Of a stretch of DNA of 64,000 nt, positions 7,811 through 16,198 are shown piece by piece. The notes under the pieces were generated by a model, which did not search any database, was not told the DNA's origin, and saw only the letters and a list, made by a program, of their open reading frames with translations. Source of the DNA: Leucobacter sp. 7(1) (GTDB lineage: Bacteria > Actinomycetota > Actinomycetes > Actinomycetales > Microbacteriaceae). The stretch covers positions 62,001 through 126,000 of the forward strand of contig NZ_FUID01000004.1 in assembly GCF_900163635.1 (NCBI RefSeq). Reading direction: 5' to 3'. Numbering within the stretch: the stretch's first letter is position 1; every line of letters begins with the position of its first letter. A program made the translations under genes and the position numbers.

Positions 7811-9745
7811 CTACTCGCTCGCCAGCGGGCGCGGTTCGGGCCGCGCGATCGGGATCTTTACACCGCGGACCTGCGCGGAAGCATCCGCGGCGATCTGGGA
7901 TGCGGTCAATCCCGCGTCAGCGAGGAGCTCTTCGCGGCTCGCGTGTTCGGGGAACTCATCCGGGGTCCCAAGTTCACTGACCGCGGTATCCACTGCCGCG
8001 TCGCGAAGTGCCTGGCGGATCCTGGTGCCGACTCCGCCGACGCGGATCCCATCCTCAATGCTGATGACCAAGCGGTGGGAGCGTGCAAGCTCGACGACAG
8101 AGTCTGCGACCGGGACGACCCAGCGCGGGTCGATCACACTTGAGGAGATCCCCTGGGCTTCGAGCAGCGCGGACGCTTCCAGCGCGATGGCGGCCATGGG
8201 CCCGACGGTCACGAACAGCACGTCGCGCTCCTCGACCTCCGGCGGCACCTCACGCAGCACATCGACGCCGTCTGGGGTGCGTCGGATCGCGGGCATGGGC
8301 TCTCCCACGGACCCCTTCGGGTAGCGCACCACGGTCGGGCCATCGTCAATTTCGGTCGCCTCACCGAGCAGCTCGCGCAGCGTTGCTTCGTCGCGCGGGG
8401 CGGCGATCCGGATCCCGGGAACCACCTGCAGAGTCGCGAGATCCCACACGCCGTTGTGACTTGCACCGTCAGGGCCGGTGAGGCCCGCCCGATCCAGCGC
8501 GAACGTCACACCGGCGCGGTGCAGCGCGACATCCATGAGCAGTTGGTCGAAGGCGCGGTTCATGAACGTGGCGTAGACCGCGACGACGGGGTGCAGTCCA
8601 CCGTAGGCGAGGCCTGCCGCACTCGTCACCGCGTGCTGTTCCGCGATCCCCACGTCATACACCCGCTTCGGATGCTTCTCTGCCATCGCGTCAAGGCCCG
8701 TGGGTGCCAGCATTGCCGCGGTGAGCGCCACAATGCGCTCGTTTTCATCGGCAAGCTCGACCATGCGCTCACGGAACACGCCGGTCCAGCTCCGGCCACG
8801 TGAGACCGCGACGGGTTCACCGTTGCCCGGGTTGATCTGGCCGACCGAGTGGAACTGATCCGCCTCATCGTTTTCTGCCGGCGCGTACCCACGCCCCTTC
8901 TCGGTGATGACGTGGACAAGGGTCGGCCGACCGTAGCCTTTGGCCTGTCGCAACACCTCTTCGACGGCGGCAAGGTCGTGTCCATCGACCGGGCCCAGGT
9001 ACTTAATGTCGAGGTTCGAGTAGAGGTGTTCGTTGTTGCTCGCACGGCTCAGGAAGCCGTGCAGTGCGCCGCGCGCACCACGGTACAACGTCTGCCCAGG
9101 GCGCCCGAATCGCGAGAACAGCTTCTCGCTCCCCTCTTGCAGGTCACGATAGGAATCGCGGGAACGCACCGAGTTCAGGAACCGTGCCATGCCTCCGATA
9201 GTCGGCGCATAGGAGCGGCCGTTATCGTTCACGATGATCACGAGGTTGCGGTCGTTGTCGTCCGTGATGTTGTTCAGTGCTTCCCAGGTCATCCCACCTG
9301 TGAGGGCGCCATCTCCGACAAGCGCGACAACGTGCCGATCGGCCTGTCCCGTGCGATTGAATGCACGGGAGATCCCGTCGGCCCAACTGAGCGAGCTCGA
9401 GGCGTGCGAACTTTCGACGATGTCATGCTCCGACTCGCTGCGCTGCGGGTAGCCCGCCAAACCTCCGCGGCGGCGCAGCATCTCGAAATCGCGCCGTCCG
9501 GTCAAAATCTTGTGCACGTAGCTCTGATGCCCGGTGTCGAAGACAATAGGATCACGCGGCGACTCAAAGACGCGATGCATCGCGATCGTGAGTTCTACGA
9601 CACCCAGGTTCGGCCCGAGATGCCCGCCAGTCTTCGCGACCTCAGCGATCAGGAACTCGCGGATCTCCGCGGCCAGCGACCGGCACTGCTCGGGTGTGAG
9701 GTCGTCGAGATCTCGCGGCCCGTCGATTCCGTCCAGGATCGCCAC
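7811..9745 (-). CDS. dxs: 1-deoxy-D-xylulose-5-phosphate synthase
   Basis: A 644-residue thiamine-diphosphate enzyme that condenses pyruvate and glyceraldehyde 3-phosphate, the entry step of the MEP isoprenoid route. Motifs are FDTGHQSYVHK (69-79), the ThDP/Mg motif GDGALTGGMTWEALNN (144-159), the catalytic EQHAVTSAAGLAYGG, and DRAGLTGPDGASHNG in the second half. The frame is open upstream to 9913, but GTG at 9745 is preferred: it follows GGAGG at 7 bases, it matches the family N-terminus (VAILDGIDGPRDL), and the extension would run through the aconitase terminator hairpin. The pentapeptide gene follows at 4 bases. Confidence 0.95.
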   Translation of the reverse strand: MAILDGIDGPRDLDDLTPEQCRSLAAEIREFLIAEVAKTGGHLGPNLGVVELTIAMHRVFESPRDPIVFDTGHQSYVHKILTGRRDFEMLRRRGGLAGYPQRSESEHDIVESSHASSSLSWADGISRAFNRTGQADRHVVALVGDGALTGGMTWEALNNITDDNDRNLVIIVNDNGRSYAPTIGGMARFLNSVRSRDSYRDLQEGSEKLFSRFGRPGQTLYRGARGALHGFLSRASNNEHLYSNLDIKYLGPVDGHDLAAVEEVLRQAKGYGRPTLVHVITEKGRGYAPAENDEADQFHSVGQINPGNGEPVAVSRGRSWTGVFRERMVELADENERIVALTAAMLAPTGLDAMAEKHPKRVYDVGIAEQHAVTSAAGLAYGGLHPVVAVYATFMNRAFDQLLMDVALHRAGVTFALDRAGLTGPDGASHNGVWDLATLQVVPGIRIAAPRDEATLRELLGEATEIDDGPTVVRYPKGSVGEPMPAIRRTPDGVDVLREVPPEVEERDVLFVTVGPMAAIALEASALLEAQGISSSVIDPRWVVPVADSVVELARSHRLVISIEDGIRVGGVGTRIRQALRDAAVDTAVSELGTPDEFPEHASREELLADAGLTASQIAADASAQVRGVKIPIARPEPRPLASE

Positions 9746-9890
9746 CCGAACACCTCCCCTTCGGCCCCGCACGGTCAGCGCCGGGGCATCCCCACAGTCT
9801 ACCCGCAGGGGCATCCCCTGATCGCCCATCGCGGACAGCCGGACGCCGTGCGGAGCTTCCGCAGGGCTGAAGAGCTGTCTGGAGAAACAG

Positions 9891-9924
9891 CTGAGGCCCG
9901 GGTGCGTCTGCACCCGGGCCTCAG
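9891..9924 (-). terminator. Terminator downstream of acnA
   Basis: A perfect 15-bp inverted repeat (CTGAGGCCCGGGTGC and its complement) with a 4-base loop, located 18 bases after the aconitase stop on its coding strand. A short T-rich stretch (GTTTCT) follows the hairpin. Confidence 0.8.
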
Positions 9925-9941
9925 CCGATCACGCGTGTGAC

Positions 9942-12629
9942 TTACACAAGCGAACGGAGCACGTACTGCAGGATGCCACCGTTGCGGTAGTAGTCGGCCT
10001 CGCCCGGGGTGTCGATGCGCACAATCGCGTCAAAGGCGACGGTGGAGCCGTCGGCCTTGGTTGCGGTCACGGCGACAGTCTTGGGGGTGACGCCCTCGTT
10101 GAGCTTCGTGACACCCGAGATCTCGAAAGTCTCAGTGCCGTCGAGACCGAGCGAGTCGGCGCTCTCGCCCACGGGGAACTGCAGCGGCAGGACACCCATA
10201 CCGATCAGGTTCGAGCGGTGAATGCGCTCGAAGCTCTCCGTGATGACGGCCTTGACGCCCAGCAGGCGCGTGCCCTTGGCAGCCCAGTCGCGCGACGAGC
10301 CGGAGCCGTACTCTTTACCGCCGAGCACAACCAGCGGGATTTCTGCCGCCTGGTAGTTCTGCGAGGCATCGTAAATGTACGACTTGGGGCCGCCCTCGAG
10401 GGTGAAGTCGCGGGTGAAGCCACCCTCGACGCCGGCGCCGTCGTTCTCGCTTGCCAGGAGCTGATTGCGCAGACGGATGTTCGCAAAGGTGCCGCGAATC
10501 ATGACCTCGTGGTTGCCACGACGCGAGCCGTAGGTGTTGAAGTCGCGAACCGCGATACCGTTCTCGATCAGGTACTGACCGGCCGGGGTCTCTGCCCGGA
10601 AGCTACCTGCAGGGCTGATGTGGTCAGTGGTGACCGAATCGCCAAGCTTTGCGAGCACGCGGGCACCCGAAATGTCAGTCACCGGCACGGTCTCGAGGGT
10701 CATGCCGTCGAAGTAGGGTGCCTTGCGGACGTACGTCGACTTCTCGTCCCACGCAAAGGTGTTGCCATCCGGAGTGGGCAGCGAGGTCCAGTGCTCATCG
10801 CCGTCGAACACCGTGGCGTACTTCGAGGTGAACATGTCGGAATCGATCGATGCGTCAGCGATCTGCTGCACCTCGGTCGGGTCCGGCCAGATGTCGCGCA
10901 GGAAGACGTCGTTTCCGTCCTGATCCTGGCCGAGTGCCTGCGTATCGAAATCGAAGTCCATCGTGCCGGCAAGCGAGTACGCGATCACGAGCGGGGGGCT
11001 CGCGAGGTAGTTCATCTTGATGTCCGGGTTGATGCGACCCTCGAAGTTACGGTTGCCCGAGAGGACCGCCGTGACGGCGAGATCGTTCTCGTTGACCGCG
11101 TGCGAGATCTCCTCGTTCAGCGGGCCCGAGTTACCGATGCAGGTGACGCAGCCATAGCCGACCGTGTAGAACCCAAGGGCCTCGAGGTCCTGGTTCAGAC
11201 CGGACTTCTCGTAGTAGTCGGTGACAACCTTGGAGCCGGGAGCCAGCGTCGTCTTCACCCAAGGCTGAGCCTTCAGTCCCTTGGCGACGGCGTTGCGTGC
11301 GAGCACGCCAGCCGCAAGCATCACCGAGGGGTTCGAGGTGTTCGTGCAGGAGGTGATCGAGGCGAGAGTGACCGCGCCGTGATCCAGCTCAAACTCGTTG
11401 CCAGCCTGATCCTTCACCTTGGCGGGGTTGGCCGCTGCGGCGTAGTTCTTCAGGTCAGTCTCGAACTGCGTCTTCGCGGACGTCAGCTCGATACGATCCT
11501 GCGGGCGCTTCGGGCCAGCGATCGAGGAGACCACGGTCCCGAGATCAAGCTCAAGGTACTCGCTGAACTCGGGCTCGACTGCCGGGTTATGCCACATGCC
11601 CTGTGCCTGCGTGTAGGCCTTGATCAGTGCGATCTGCTCTTCGCTGCGGCCCGTGAGACGCAGGTAGTCAAGCGTCACGTCGTCAACCGGGAACATTGCC
11701 GCGGTCGAACCAAACTCGGGGCTCATGTTGCCGATGGTGGCGCGGTTCGCGAGCGGCACGGAGCCGACGCCCTCGCCGTAGAACTCGACAAACTTGCCGA
11801 CCACACCGTGCTGACGCAGCATCTGCGTGATGGTGAGCACCACGTCGGTTGCGGTGACACCCGCGGGGATCTTGCCCGAGAGCTTGAAGCCCACGACGCG
11901 CGGGATCAGCATGGAGATCGGCTGGCCGAGCATTGCTGCCTCAGCCTCGATGCCGCCGACGCCCCAGCCGAGGACGCCGAGGCCGTTTTCCATCGTGGTG
12001 TGCGAGTCGGTGCCGACGCAGGTGTCGGGGTACGCCTGGAGCTGTCCCTCGACGGTGCGGGTGAAAGTAATGCGCGCGAGGTACTCGATGTTGACCTGGT
12101 GCACGATGCCGGTCCCCGGGGGGACCACCTTGAACTCGTCGAAGGCACCCTGGCCCCAACGAAGGAACTGGTACCGCTCACCGTTGCGCTGGTACTCAAT
12201 CTCCACGTTGCGTGCAGCGGCGTCAGAAGAGCCATACACGTCAGAGATCACCGAGTGGTCGATCACCATCTCCGCGGGTGCCAGCGGGTTGATCTGATCC
12301 GGCGAACCACCCAGATCCACGACTGCCTCGCGCATGGTTGCCAGGTCGACCACACACGGCACGCCGGTGAAGTCCTGCATGATCACTCGTGCGGGGGTGA
12401 ACTGAATCTCGGTGTCCGGCTCTGCGGAGGAGTCCCAGCCACCCAGCGCTTCGATGTGCGCCTTCGTGACGTTGGCACCGTCTTCGGTGCGCAGCAGGTT
12501 CTCCAGCAGCACCTTGAGGCTGTAAGGCAGACGCTCATGACCTGGAACTCGGTCGATCCGGTAGATCTCGTAGTCCTGCTCGCCGACGGCGAGGGTGCTC
12601 TTCGCGTCGAAGCTGTTGACGGCTCCCAT
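9942..12629 (-). CDS. acnA: Aconitate hydratase
   Basis: An 895-residue aconitase A/IRP-type enzyme that isomerises citrate to isocitrate in the TCA cycle. The three cysteines that hold the 4Fe-4S cluster are present: Cys428 in [10 protein letters not shown], and Cys494 and Cys497 in [33 protein letters not shown] (208-226) and the C-terminal swivel segment [10 protein letters not shown] are also seen. The ATG at 12629 has a strong GGAGGAG at 4 bases. A 20-bp palindrome lies just upstream and probably takes part in its control. The gene is followed by a strong hairpin before dxs. Confidence 0.97.
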   Translation of the reverse strand: MGAVNSFDAKSTLAVGEQDYEIYRIDRVPGHERLPYSLKVLLENLLRTEDGANVTKAHIEALGGWDSSAEPDTEIQFTPARVIMQDFTGVPCVVDLATMREAVVDLGGSPDQINPLAPAEMVIDHSVISDVYGSSDAAARNVEIEYQRNGERYQFLRWGQGAFDEFKVVPPGTGIVHQVNIEYLARITFTRTVEGQLQAYPDTCVGTDSHTTMENGLGVLGWGVGGIEAEAAMLGQPISMLIPRVVGFKLSGKIPAGVTATDVVLTITQMLRQHGVVGKFVEFYGEGVGSVPLANRATIGNMSPEFGSTAAMFPVDDVTLDYLRLTGRSEEQIALIKAYTQAQGMWHNPAVEPEFSEYLELDLGTVVSSIAGPKRPQDRIELTSAKTQFETDLKNYAAAANPAKVKDQAGNEFELDHGAVTLASITSCTNTSNPSVMLAAGVLARNAVAKGLKAQPWVKTTLAPGSKVVTDYYEKSGLNQDLEALGFYTVGYGCVTCIGNSGPLNEEISHAVNENDLAVTAVLSGNRNFEGRINPDIKMNYLASPPLVIAYSLAGTMDFDFDTQALGQDQDGNDVFLRDIWPDPTEVQQIADASIDSDMFTSKYATVFDGDEHWTSLPTPDGNTFAWDEKSTYVRKAPYFDGMTLETVPVTDISGARVLAKLGDSVTTDHISPAGSFRAETPAGQYLIENGIAVRDFNTYGSRRGNHEVMIRGTFANIRLRNQLLASENDGAGVEGGFTRDFTLEGGPKSYIYDASQNYQAAEIPLVVLGGKEYGSGSSRDWAAKGTRLLGVKAVITESFERIHRSNLIGMGVLPLQFPVGESADSLGLDGTETFEISGVTKLNEGVTPKTVAVTATKADGSTVAFDAIVRIDTPGEADYYRNGGILQYVLRSLV

Positions 12630-12643
12630 GAGGCTCCTCCAAT

Positions 12644-12663
12644 TTATCTCGATGTCAAGATAA
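12644..12663. promoter_or_regulatory. 20-bp palindrome upstream of acnA, putative operator
   Basis: TTATCTCGATGTCAAGATAA reads as a palindrome in 8 of 10 base pairs. It lies 15-34 bases before the aconitase start codon, just upstream of its Shine-Dalgarno sequence. A TAGAGT -10-like box abuts it on the aconitase side of transcription, so a bound dimer would cover the transcription start. The binding protein is not known. Confidence 0.55.
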
Positions 12664-12691
12664 CTCTACACCGAAATTCTGGACACTGCCG

Positions 12692-13501
12692 TCACTCCGG
12701 AGGGGCTGTCTGCCCAATGCTCCCCACACTATCGGGCCGAGAATCATCAGATGATTTCGTCACCCGGCGTACCCCGAACCAGGTCACCACAATGACTGCA
12801 ACAAAGAGCGGCGTTCCCATCACGATCCGGGCTGTGCCAAGCGCCGCGACCTGCTCCGAGAGATACATCGGCAACTGCACGGCGAGTCGCGCGACGAACA
12901 TGGCAAGCCAGAGCAGCGTGAGCAGTGTCCCTGTGCGCTTCAGTCGCAGATCCCGTCGCCACCCCTTCATGTCTCCCCGGAGGAACCCGATGACAAGTCC
13001 GATTGCTGGCCAGCCAATGAGGAGGGAGACAAGCAAGCCGAGCGACCAGGCTGCATTCACTACGAATCCCCAGAGGAAGTAGTCCACGCCGCGGCCGGTC
13101 ACGAGGGTAATCAGGACCGCGATTCCCACCCCGAGCATGCCCGAGAGCGCTGACACTGGCGTTTCCCGGCGTACCAGTCGGATCACGAACAGGATCACCG
13201 CGAGCACCCCCGGGATGATTGCGGCGAGCCGTGCATCCTGAGTCGGGACAAATATTCCCAAGAAGATCAGGCTCGGGAGGAGCGTCTCGGCAACGCCGCG
13301 CCAGCCACCAATCGCTGCGAGTACGCTCTGCGCGTTCAGCTCCTCACCCGAGACACCCGCCTGTACGGCGCGCGCCATGCCCCCCAGGCGTCCCAGCGCC
13401 TCGGCACCGGTCGATTCGGCCGGTCCGTGCGAGCTGGGGTCAGCGTTCGAACCGCCACTCCCCTGTTCCGGCGCCGACTCCTGCGGGGCAGCGGCACTCA
13501 C
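12692..13501 (-). CDS. DUF3159 membrane protein
   Basis: A 269-residue integral membrane protein of the DUF3159 family. The first 50 residues are Ser/Gly/Glu-rich and probably cytoplasmic. About six hydrophobic segments follow (near 72-87, 93-109, 118-136, 143-165, 190-210 and 225-245). QSVLAAIGGWRGVAETLLPSL just before the first segment is typical of the family. Its ATG overlaps the TGA of the DUF3710 gene (ATGA at 13498-13501), so the two are coupled; they are commonly neighbours in actinomycetes. Transport or structural function is unknown. Confidence 0.85.
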   Translation of the reverse strand: MSAAAPQESAPEQGSGGSNADPSSHGPAESTGAEALGRLGGMARAVQAGVSGEELNAQSVLAAIGGWRGVAETLLPSLIFLGIFVPTQDARLAAIIPGVLAVILFVIRLVRRETPVSALSGMLGVGIAVLITLVTGRGVDYFLWGFVVNAAWSLGLLVSLLIGWPAIGLVIGFLRGDMKGWRRDLRLKRTGTLLTLLWLAMFVARLAVQLPMYLSEQVAALGTARIVMGTPLFVAVIVVTWFGVRRVTKSSDDSRPDSVGSIGQTAPPE

Positions 13502-14217
13502 GCGGGCTGCGCCCCGTCCTGAGCCGCGGCTGACGCCTGGCCCGGCTGACGCTGGGCCTGGACGCCCTCCGGCACCCGCAGCGGCAGAAGCTCACTCGGG
13601 GGCATCGGCTGATCGCCGCGCACGACCACGAGTTCACGGAACAGATCCAGCACACGCTCACGCACCGCGGAGTCCGTCGCCGCTTTGCCCATGATCACGC
13701 CGCGCAGCATCCACCGCGGGCCGTCGACAGCGATGAAACGCACCTGGCGCGTGCCGCCCTGCTCCGCCCCCGCGGGCGTCTCAACGAACAGTTCAACCCC
13801 GAGCGGGCCCTCTTCTTCAACAACTGTGCCGCCCTGCGACGTCATCTGCTGCGCAAGATCGGCACGGACACCGTGCCACAGCCCCGTTGTCTTCGGTGCC
13901 GCGAAAGCCTGCACCTGCAGCAACGACTCCTGATATTCAAGGGAAACTGCGACCACGCGATTCGCGCGCTCATCGACCTCGAGGCGAAGCTGCAATCCCT
14001 CACGCGGAGCGACCTTGATGCCGCCCAGGTCGACGTATGGCCGCATCGCCGGGACCTCGGAGACATCGAACGGGCCACGCTCGTCCCGGTCGGCGGGAGC
14101 TGACTTTGCGTCGTCGACCTCATCGGGCCCACCATCGTGCAGCTCGACCGCGTCAGCGGCTCCTGTCGCGGGCGCCTCCTGTTCGGGTGCGTCCTGTTCG
14201 TTCTTGTCGTCGCTCAT
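13498..14217 (-). CDS. DUF3710 family protein
   Basis: A 239-residue soluble protein of the actinobacterial DUF3710 family. An acidic, low-complexity start (about 1-45) is followed by a conserved domain with YVDLGGIKVAPREGLQLRLEV and, later, FIAVDGPRWMLRGVIMGKA, which are typical family wording. No catalytic motif is apparent. The ATG at 14217 is chosen because AAGGAG lies 11 bases upstream; the frame is open to 14277 without a better signal. It is the middle gene of dut-DUF3710-DUF3159, all on the minus strand. Function is unknown. Confidence 0.85.
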   Translation of the reverse strand: MSDDKNEQDAPEQEAPATGAADAVELHDGGPDEVDDAKSAPADRDERGPFDVSEVPAMRPYVDLGGIKVAPREGLQLRLEVDERANRVVAVSLEYQESLLQVQAFAAPKTTGLWHGVRADLAQQMTSQGGTVVEEEGPLGVELFVETPAGAEQGGTRQVRFIAVDGPRWMLRGVIMGKAATDSAVRERVLDLFRELVVVRGDQPMPPSELLPLRVPEGVQAQRQPGQASAAAQDGAQPA

Positions 14218-14295
14218 GCTCTTTTTCACTCCTTGTTTGCGCCCCGTGGGGCTCCATCTCACCGAGCGCGCCGCCACATGGCAGCGTGCCGAAAC

Positions 14296-14733
14296 CTAGC
14301 CCCGCACCCCGGTCGAACCGAAGCCGCCGGTCCCCCGCGCACTGTCAGGAAGCTCATCGACCTGTGTGAACACGGCGCGCGAAACCGGCATGATGATGAC
14401 CTGGGCGATGCGATCGCCCGGCTCAACCTCGAAGGTCGAGTGCTGATCTGTGTTGAGCAGCGTCACCTTGATCTCACCGCGGTAACCTGCGTCAACAGTT
14501 CCCGGGGAGTTCACTACCGTGATGCCGTGTTTCGCGGCGAGACCGCTCCGCGGTACCACGAAGGCGGCGTACCCCTCGGGGAGGGCGATAGACACGCCGG
14601 TCCCGATAAGCGCGCGGGCACCCGGGGCGATCGTCGCCGCCTCAGCCGCCATCAAATCGGCGCCAGCGTCGCCCGGATGGGCATAGCGCGGCGGGGTGTC
14701 GGCAAGGATCGGGATCTCTACTACGTCGGTCAC
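14296..14733 (-). CDS. dut: dUTP diphosphatase
   Basis: A 145-residue trimeric dUTPase that hydrolyses dUTP to dUMP, keeping uracil out of DNA. The five motifs can be followed: HPGDAGADL, PRSGLAAKHGI, the catalytic-Asp region NSPGTVDAGYRGEI, GDRIAQVII, and the C-terminal glycine-rich arm GTGGFGSTG that closes over the active site. The GTG start at 14733 has no separate Shine-Dalgarno sequence but has TAACCT 6 bases upstream, the arrangement expected for a leaderless message. It leads the dut-DUF3710-DUF3159 group. Confidence 0.95.
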   Translation of the reverse strand: MTDVVEIPILADTPPRYAHPGDAGADLMAAEAATIAPGARALIGTGVSIALPEGYAAFVVPRSGLAAKHGITVVNSPGTVDAGYRGEIKVTLLNTDQHSTFEVEPGDRIAQVIIMPVSRAVFTQVDELPDSARGTGGFGSTGVRG

Positions 14734-14739
14734 TCCGCC

Positions 14740-14745
14740 AGGTTA
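14740..14745 (-). promoter_or_regulatory. -10 box (TAACCT), leaderless start of dut
   Basis: TAACCT lies 6 bases before the GTG start of dut, and the intervening bases (GGCGGA) would be too close to act as a normal ribosome binding site. Confidence 0.45.
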
Positions 14746-14820
14746 TCGGATCAACCCAGGCACGGGCCCGCAGATTCGGTCACCACGGCGACACTCAGGG
14801 CTTCTCGGGGTGACACAGAG

Positions 14821-14826
14821 GATAAT
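14821..14826 (+). promoter_or_regulatory. -10 box (GATAAT), leaderless start of DUF3093 gene
   Basis: GATAAT differs by one base from TATAAT and ends 7 bases before the ATG at 14834. This spacing supports the second of two in-frame ATGs (14825, 14834) as the true start. Confidence 0.45.
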
Positions 14827-14833
14827 GGGACAC

Positions 14834-15322
14834 ATGACGAGCGACGTTCCCGCCTCACCGGCGGCCCCCGCATCCCAGGCCCAACAGAGCTACCGGGAAC
14901 GGCTGATTCCAGGACCGGGCATGTTCCTGGCCCTCATGCTCCTTCTCCCCGCGGTGGCACTCGTGTGCACTCCGATCAACGCCTCAATCGCGATCCCCGC
15001 GGGAATCATCGTCTACCTCATCGCGGCCGTGACGCTGCTCCTGCTCGCCCCCACCATCCGTGTCGTGGGCGACCGCCTCATCGCCGGCCACGCCGAAATC
15101 CCCGTCTCACAGCTCGGCGACATCGAACTTCTCGGGGCCGAAGGCCTGCGCGCCGCAATCGGTCCAGGCCTCGACGCCCGCAGCTACCTGCTCGTACGCG
15201 GCTGGATCCACCGCGGTGTTCGCATCACCAACATCGATCCGGCGGATCCGGCACCCTATTGGATTCTCACCACGCGCCACCCGCAGAAGCTTGCGACGGT
15301 AATCCGCGCCGCACAGGGCTAA
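14834..15322 (+). CDS. DUF3093 family membrane protein
   Basis: A 162-residue protein of the DUF3093 family. A short polar start with YRERLIPGPGMF is followed by two hydrophobic segments (about 34-55 and 58-78) and a C-terminal soluble part with WIHRGVRI and DPYW-like DPAPYWILTTRHP, the usual wording of this family. It probably sits in the inner membrane with the C-terminus inside. The gene is divergent from dut and is often next to it in related genomes. Function is unknown. A very large hairpin follows 56 bases after the stop. Confidence 0.8.
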   Translation: MTSDVPASPAAPASQAQQSYRERLIPGPGMFLALMLLLPAVALVCTPINASIAIPAGIIVYLIAAVTLLLLAPTIRVVGDRLIAGHAEIPVSQLGDIELLGAEGLRAAIGPGLDARSYLLVRGWIHRGVRITNIDPADPAPYWILTTRHPQKLATVIRAAQG

Positions 15323-15378
15323 CTCTCCGCCCCCTCGAGGAAGGCACAGCACCGCGGATCACCCAAGACCGCAGAGCA

Positions 15379-15434
15379 CACAGGGCCCGTGTTCGGGAGG
15401 CTGGAAACCAGACCTCCCGAACACGGGCCCTGTG
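15379..15434. terminator. Large bidirectional hairpin between DUF3093 and DUF4193 genes
   Basis: A perfect 22-bp stem (15379-15400 with 15413-15434). The 12-base centre can itself pair (CTGG-AAA-CCAG with one bulged A). It lies between convergent genes and should end DUF3093 transcription; read from the other side it would be the last barrier after the 62-bp repeats. Confidence 0.75.
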
Positions 15435-15464
15435 CTGTCGCACACGCGAGACTCCCCTGCGTTG

Positions 15465-15712
15465 CTCGCGCGGTGGCGCGACCGCAGAATGCGGTCAGAC
15501 GCTTCGCGTCTTCCCTAGGAGCATTCCTCGCGCGGTGGCGCGACCGCAGAATGCGGTCAGACGCTTCGCGTCTTCCCTAGGAGCATTGCTCGCGCGGTGG
15601 CGCGACCGCAGAATGCGGTCAGACGCTTCGCGTCTTCCCTAGGAGCATTCCTCGCGCGGTGGCGCGACCGCAGAATGCGGTCAGACGCTTCGCGTCTTCC
15701 CTAGGAGCATTC
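15465..15712. repeat. 62-bp tandem repeat, four copies
   Basis: Four head-to-tail copies start at 15465, 15527, 15589 and 15651, almost identical (C/G variation at the junction). Each unit holds three small hairpins in a row: CGCGC-GGTG-GCGCG, GACCGCA-GAA-TGCGGTC and AGACGC-TTC-GCGTCT, then CCTAGG. The last copy runs over the final codons and stop of the DUF4193 gene, so the unit looks like that gene's end plus its terminator, amplified. Confidence 0.95.
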
Positions 15713-15988
15713 TGCGCAGATCGGACCGAGATCCGTCTGGTGGTCCATCTGGGACCGGTGCCGCACCAAGAAGCAGTTCACACACGTAAACTCATCATCC
15801 TGCTGCGGGAGGACAACAACGTCCAGTTCAACATCGGACAGGTCCGATCCGCCCAGGTCGAAACTGGGGTTGTCCGCGTCCTCTGAATCAAGGCCAGATG
15901 CGCCCTTTGCGGGGCCGCGCTCTTTCAGAGCCTCAATGGAGTCGGCTTCCTCTTCGGACTTCCTGGGGGCGTCGTAATCAGTGGCCAT
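15701..15988 (-). CDS. DUF4193 family protein
   Basis: A 95-residue acidic protein of the actinobacterial DUF4193 family. It begins MATDYDAPRKSEEEADSIEA and ends with a small zinc-ribbon-like part: FTCVNCFLVRHRSQMD and the closing PICAECS, giving two CxxC pairs. This suggests one bound zinc ion, but the role is unknown. The ATG at 15988 is preceded by AGGAG at 4 bases; the open frame to 16030 is not needed. The stop codon and the 12 bases around it form part of the 62-bp repeat found downstream. Confidence 0.88.
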   Translation of the reverse strand: MATDYDAPRKSEEEADSIEALKERGPAKGASGLDSEDADNPSFDLGGSDLSDVELDVVVLPQQDDEFTCVNCFLVRHRSQMDHQTDLGPICAECS

Positions 15989-16198
15989 TCTCTCCTGCAA
16001 TCTCGTGCCGTGTGTCGGCACCTCAACCATCGAGCGGCCACAGTCTGCCGCAAGAGTGCCCGTTCGCGCAAACTCTAGACCGGGGAGTTCTCTGTACGCG
16101 AACTGTCAGCACGCGAAGTTTCTCCCGCGCCGCGTCAATCCAACGCCGCATGGGAGAGATGTGCCACCCTAGTTCGCGAGCGAGGAAGGGATGCGCCC

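Noticed and set aside
9746-9913. 56-residue N-terminal extension of dxs
   Set aside because: It would be translated through the acnA terminator hairpin and does not match the family start; GTG at 9745 has a good ribosome binding site.
10218-13082. 954-codon open frame on the plus strand
   Set aside because: It is antisense to aconitase, whose cluster cysteines and family motifs are unambiguous. Long antisense frames are expected at this GC content.
15465-15712. CRISPR-like look of the 62-bp repeats
   Set aside because: The copies are directly adjacent with no unique spacers, and no cas gene is nearby.
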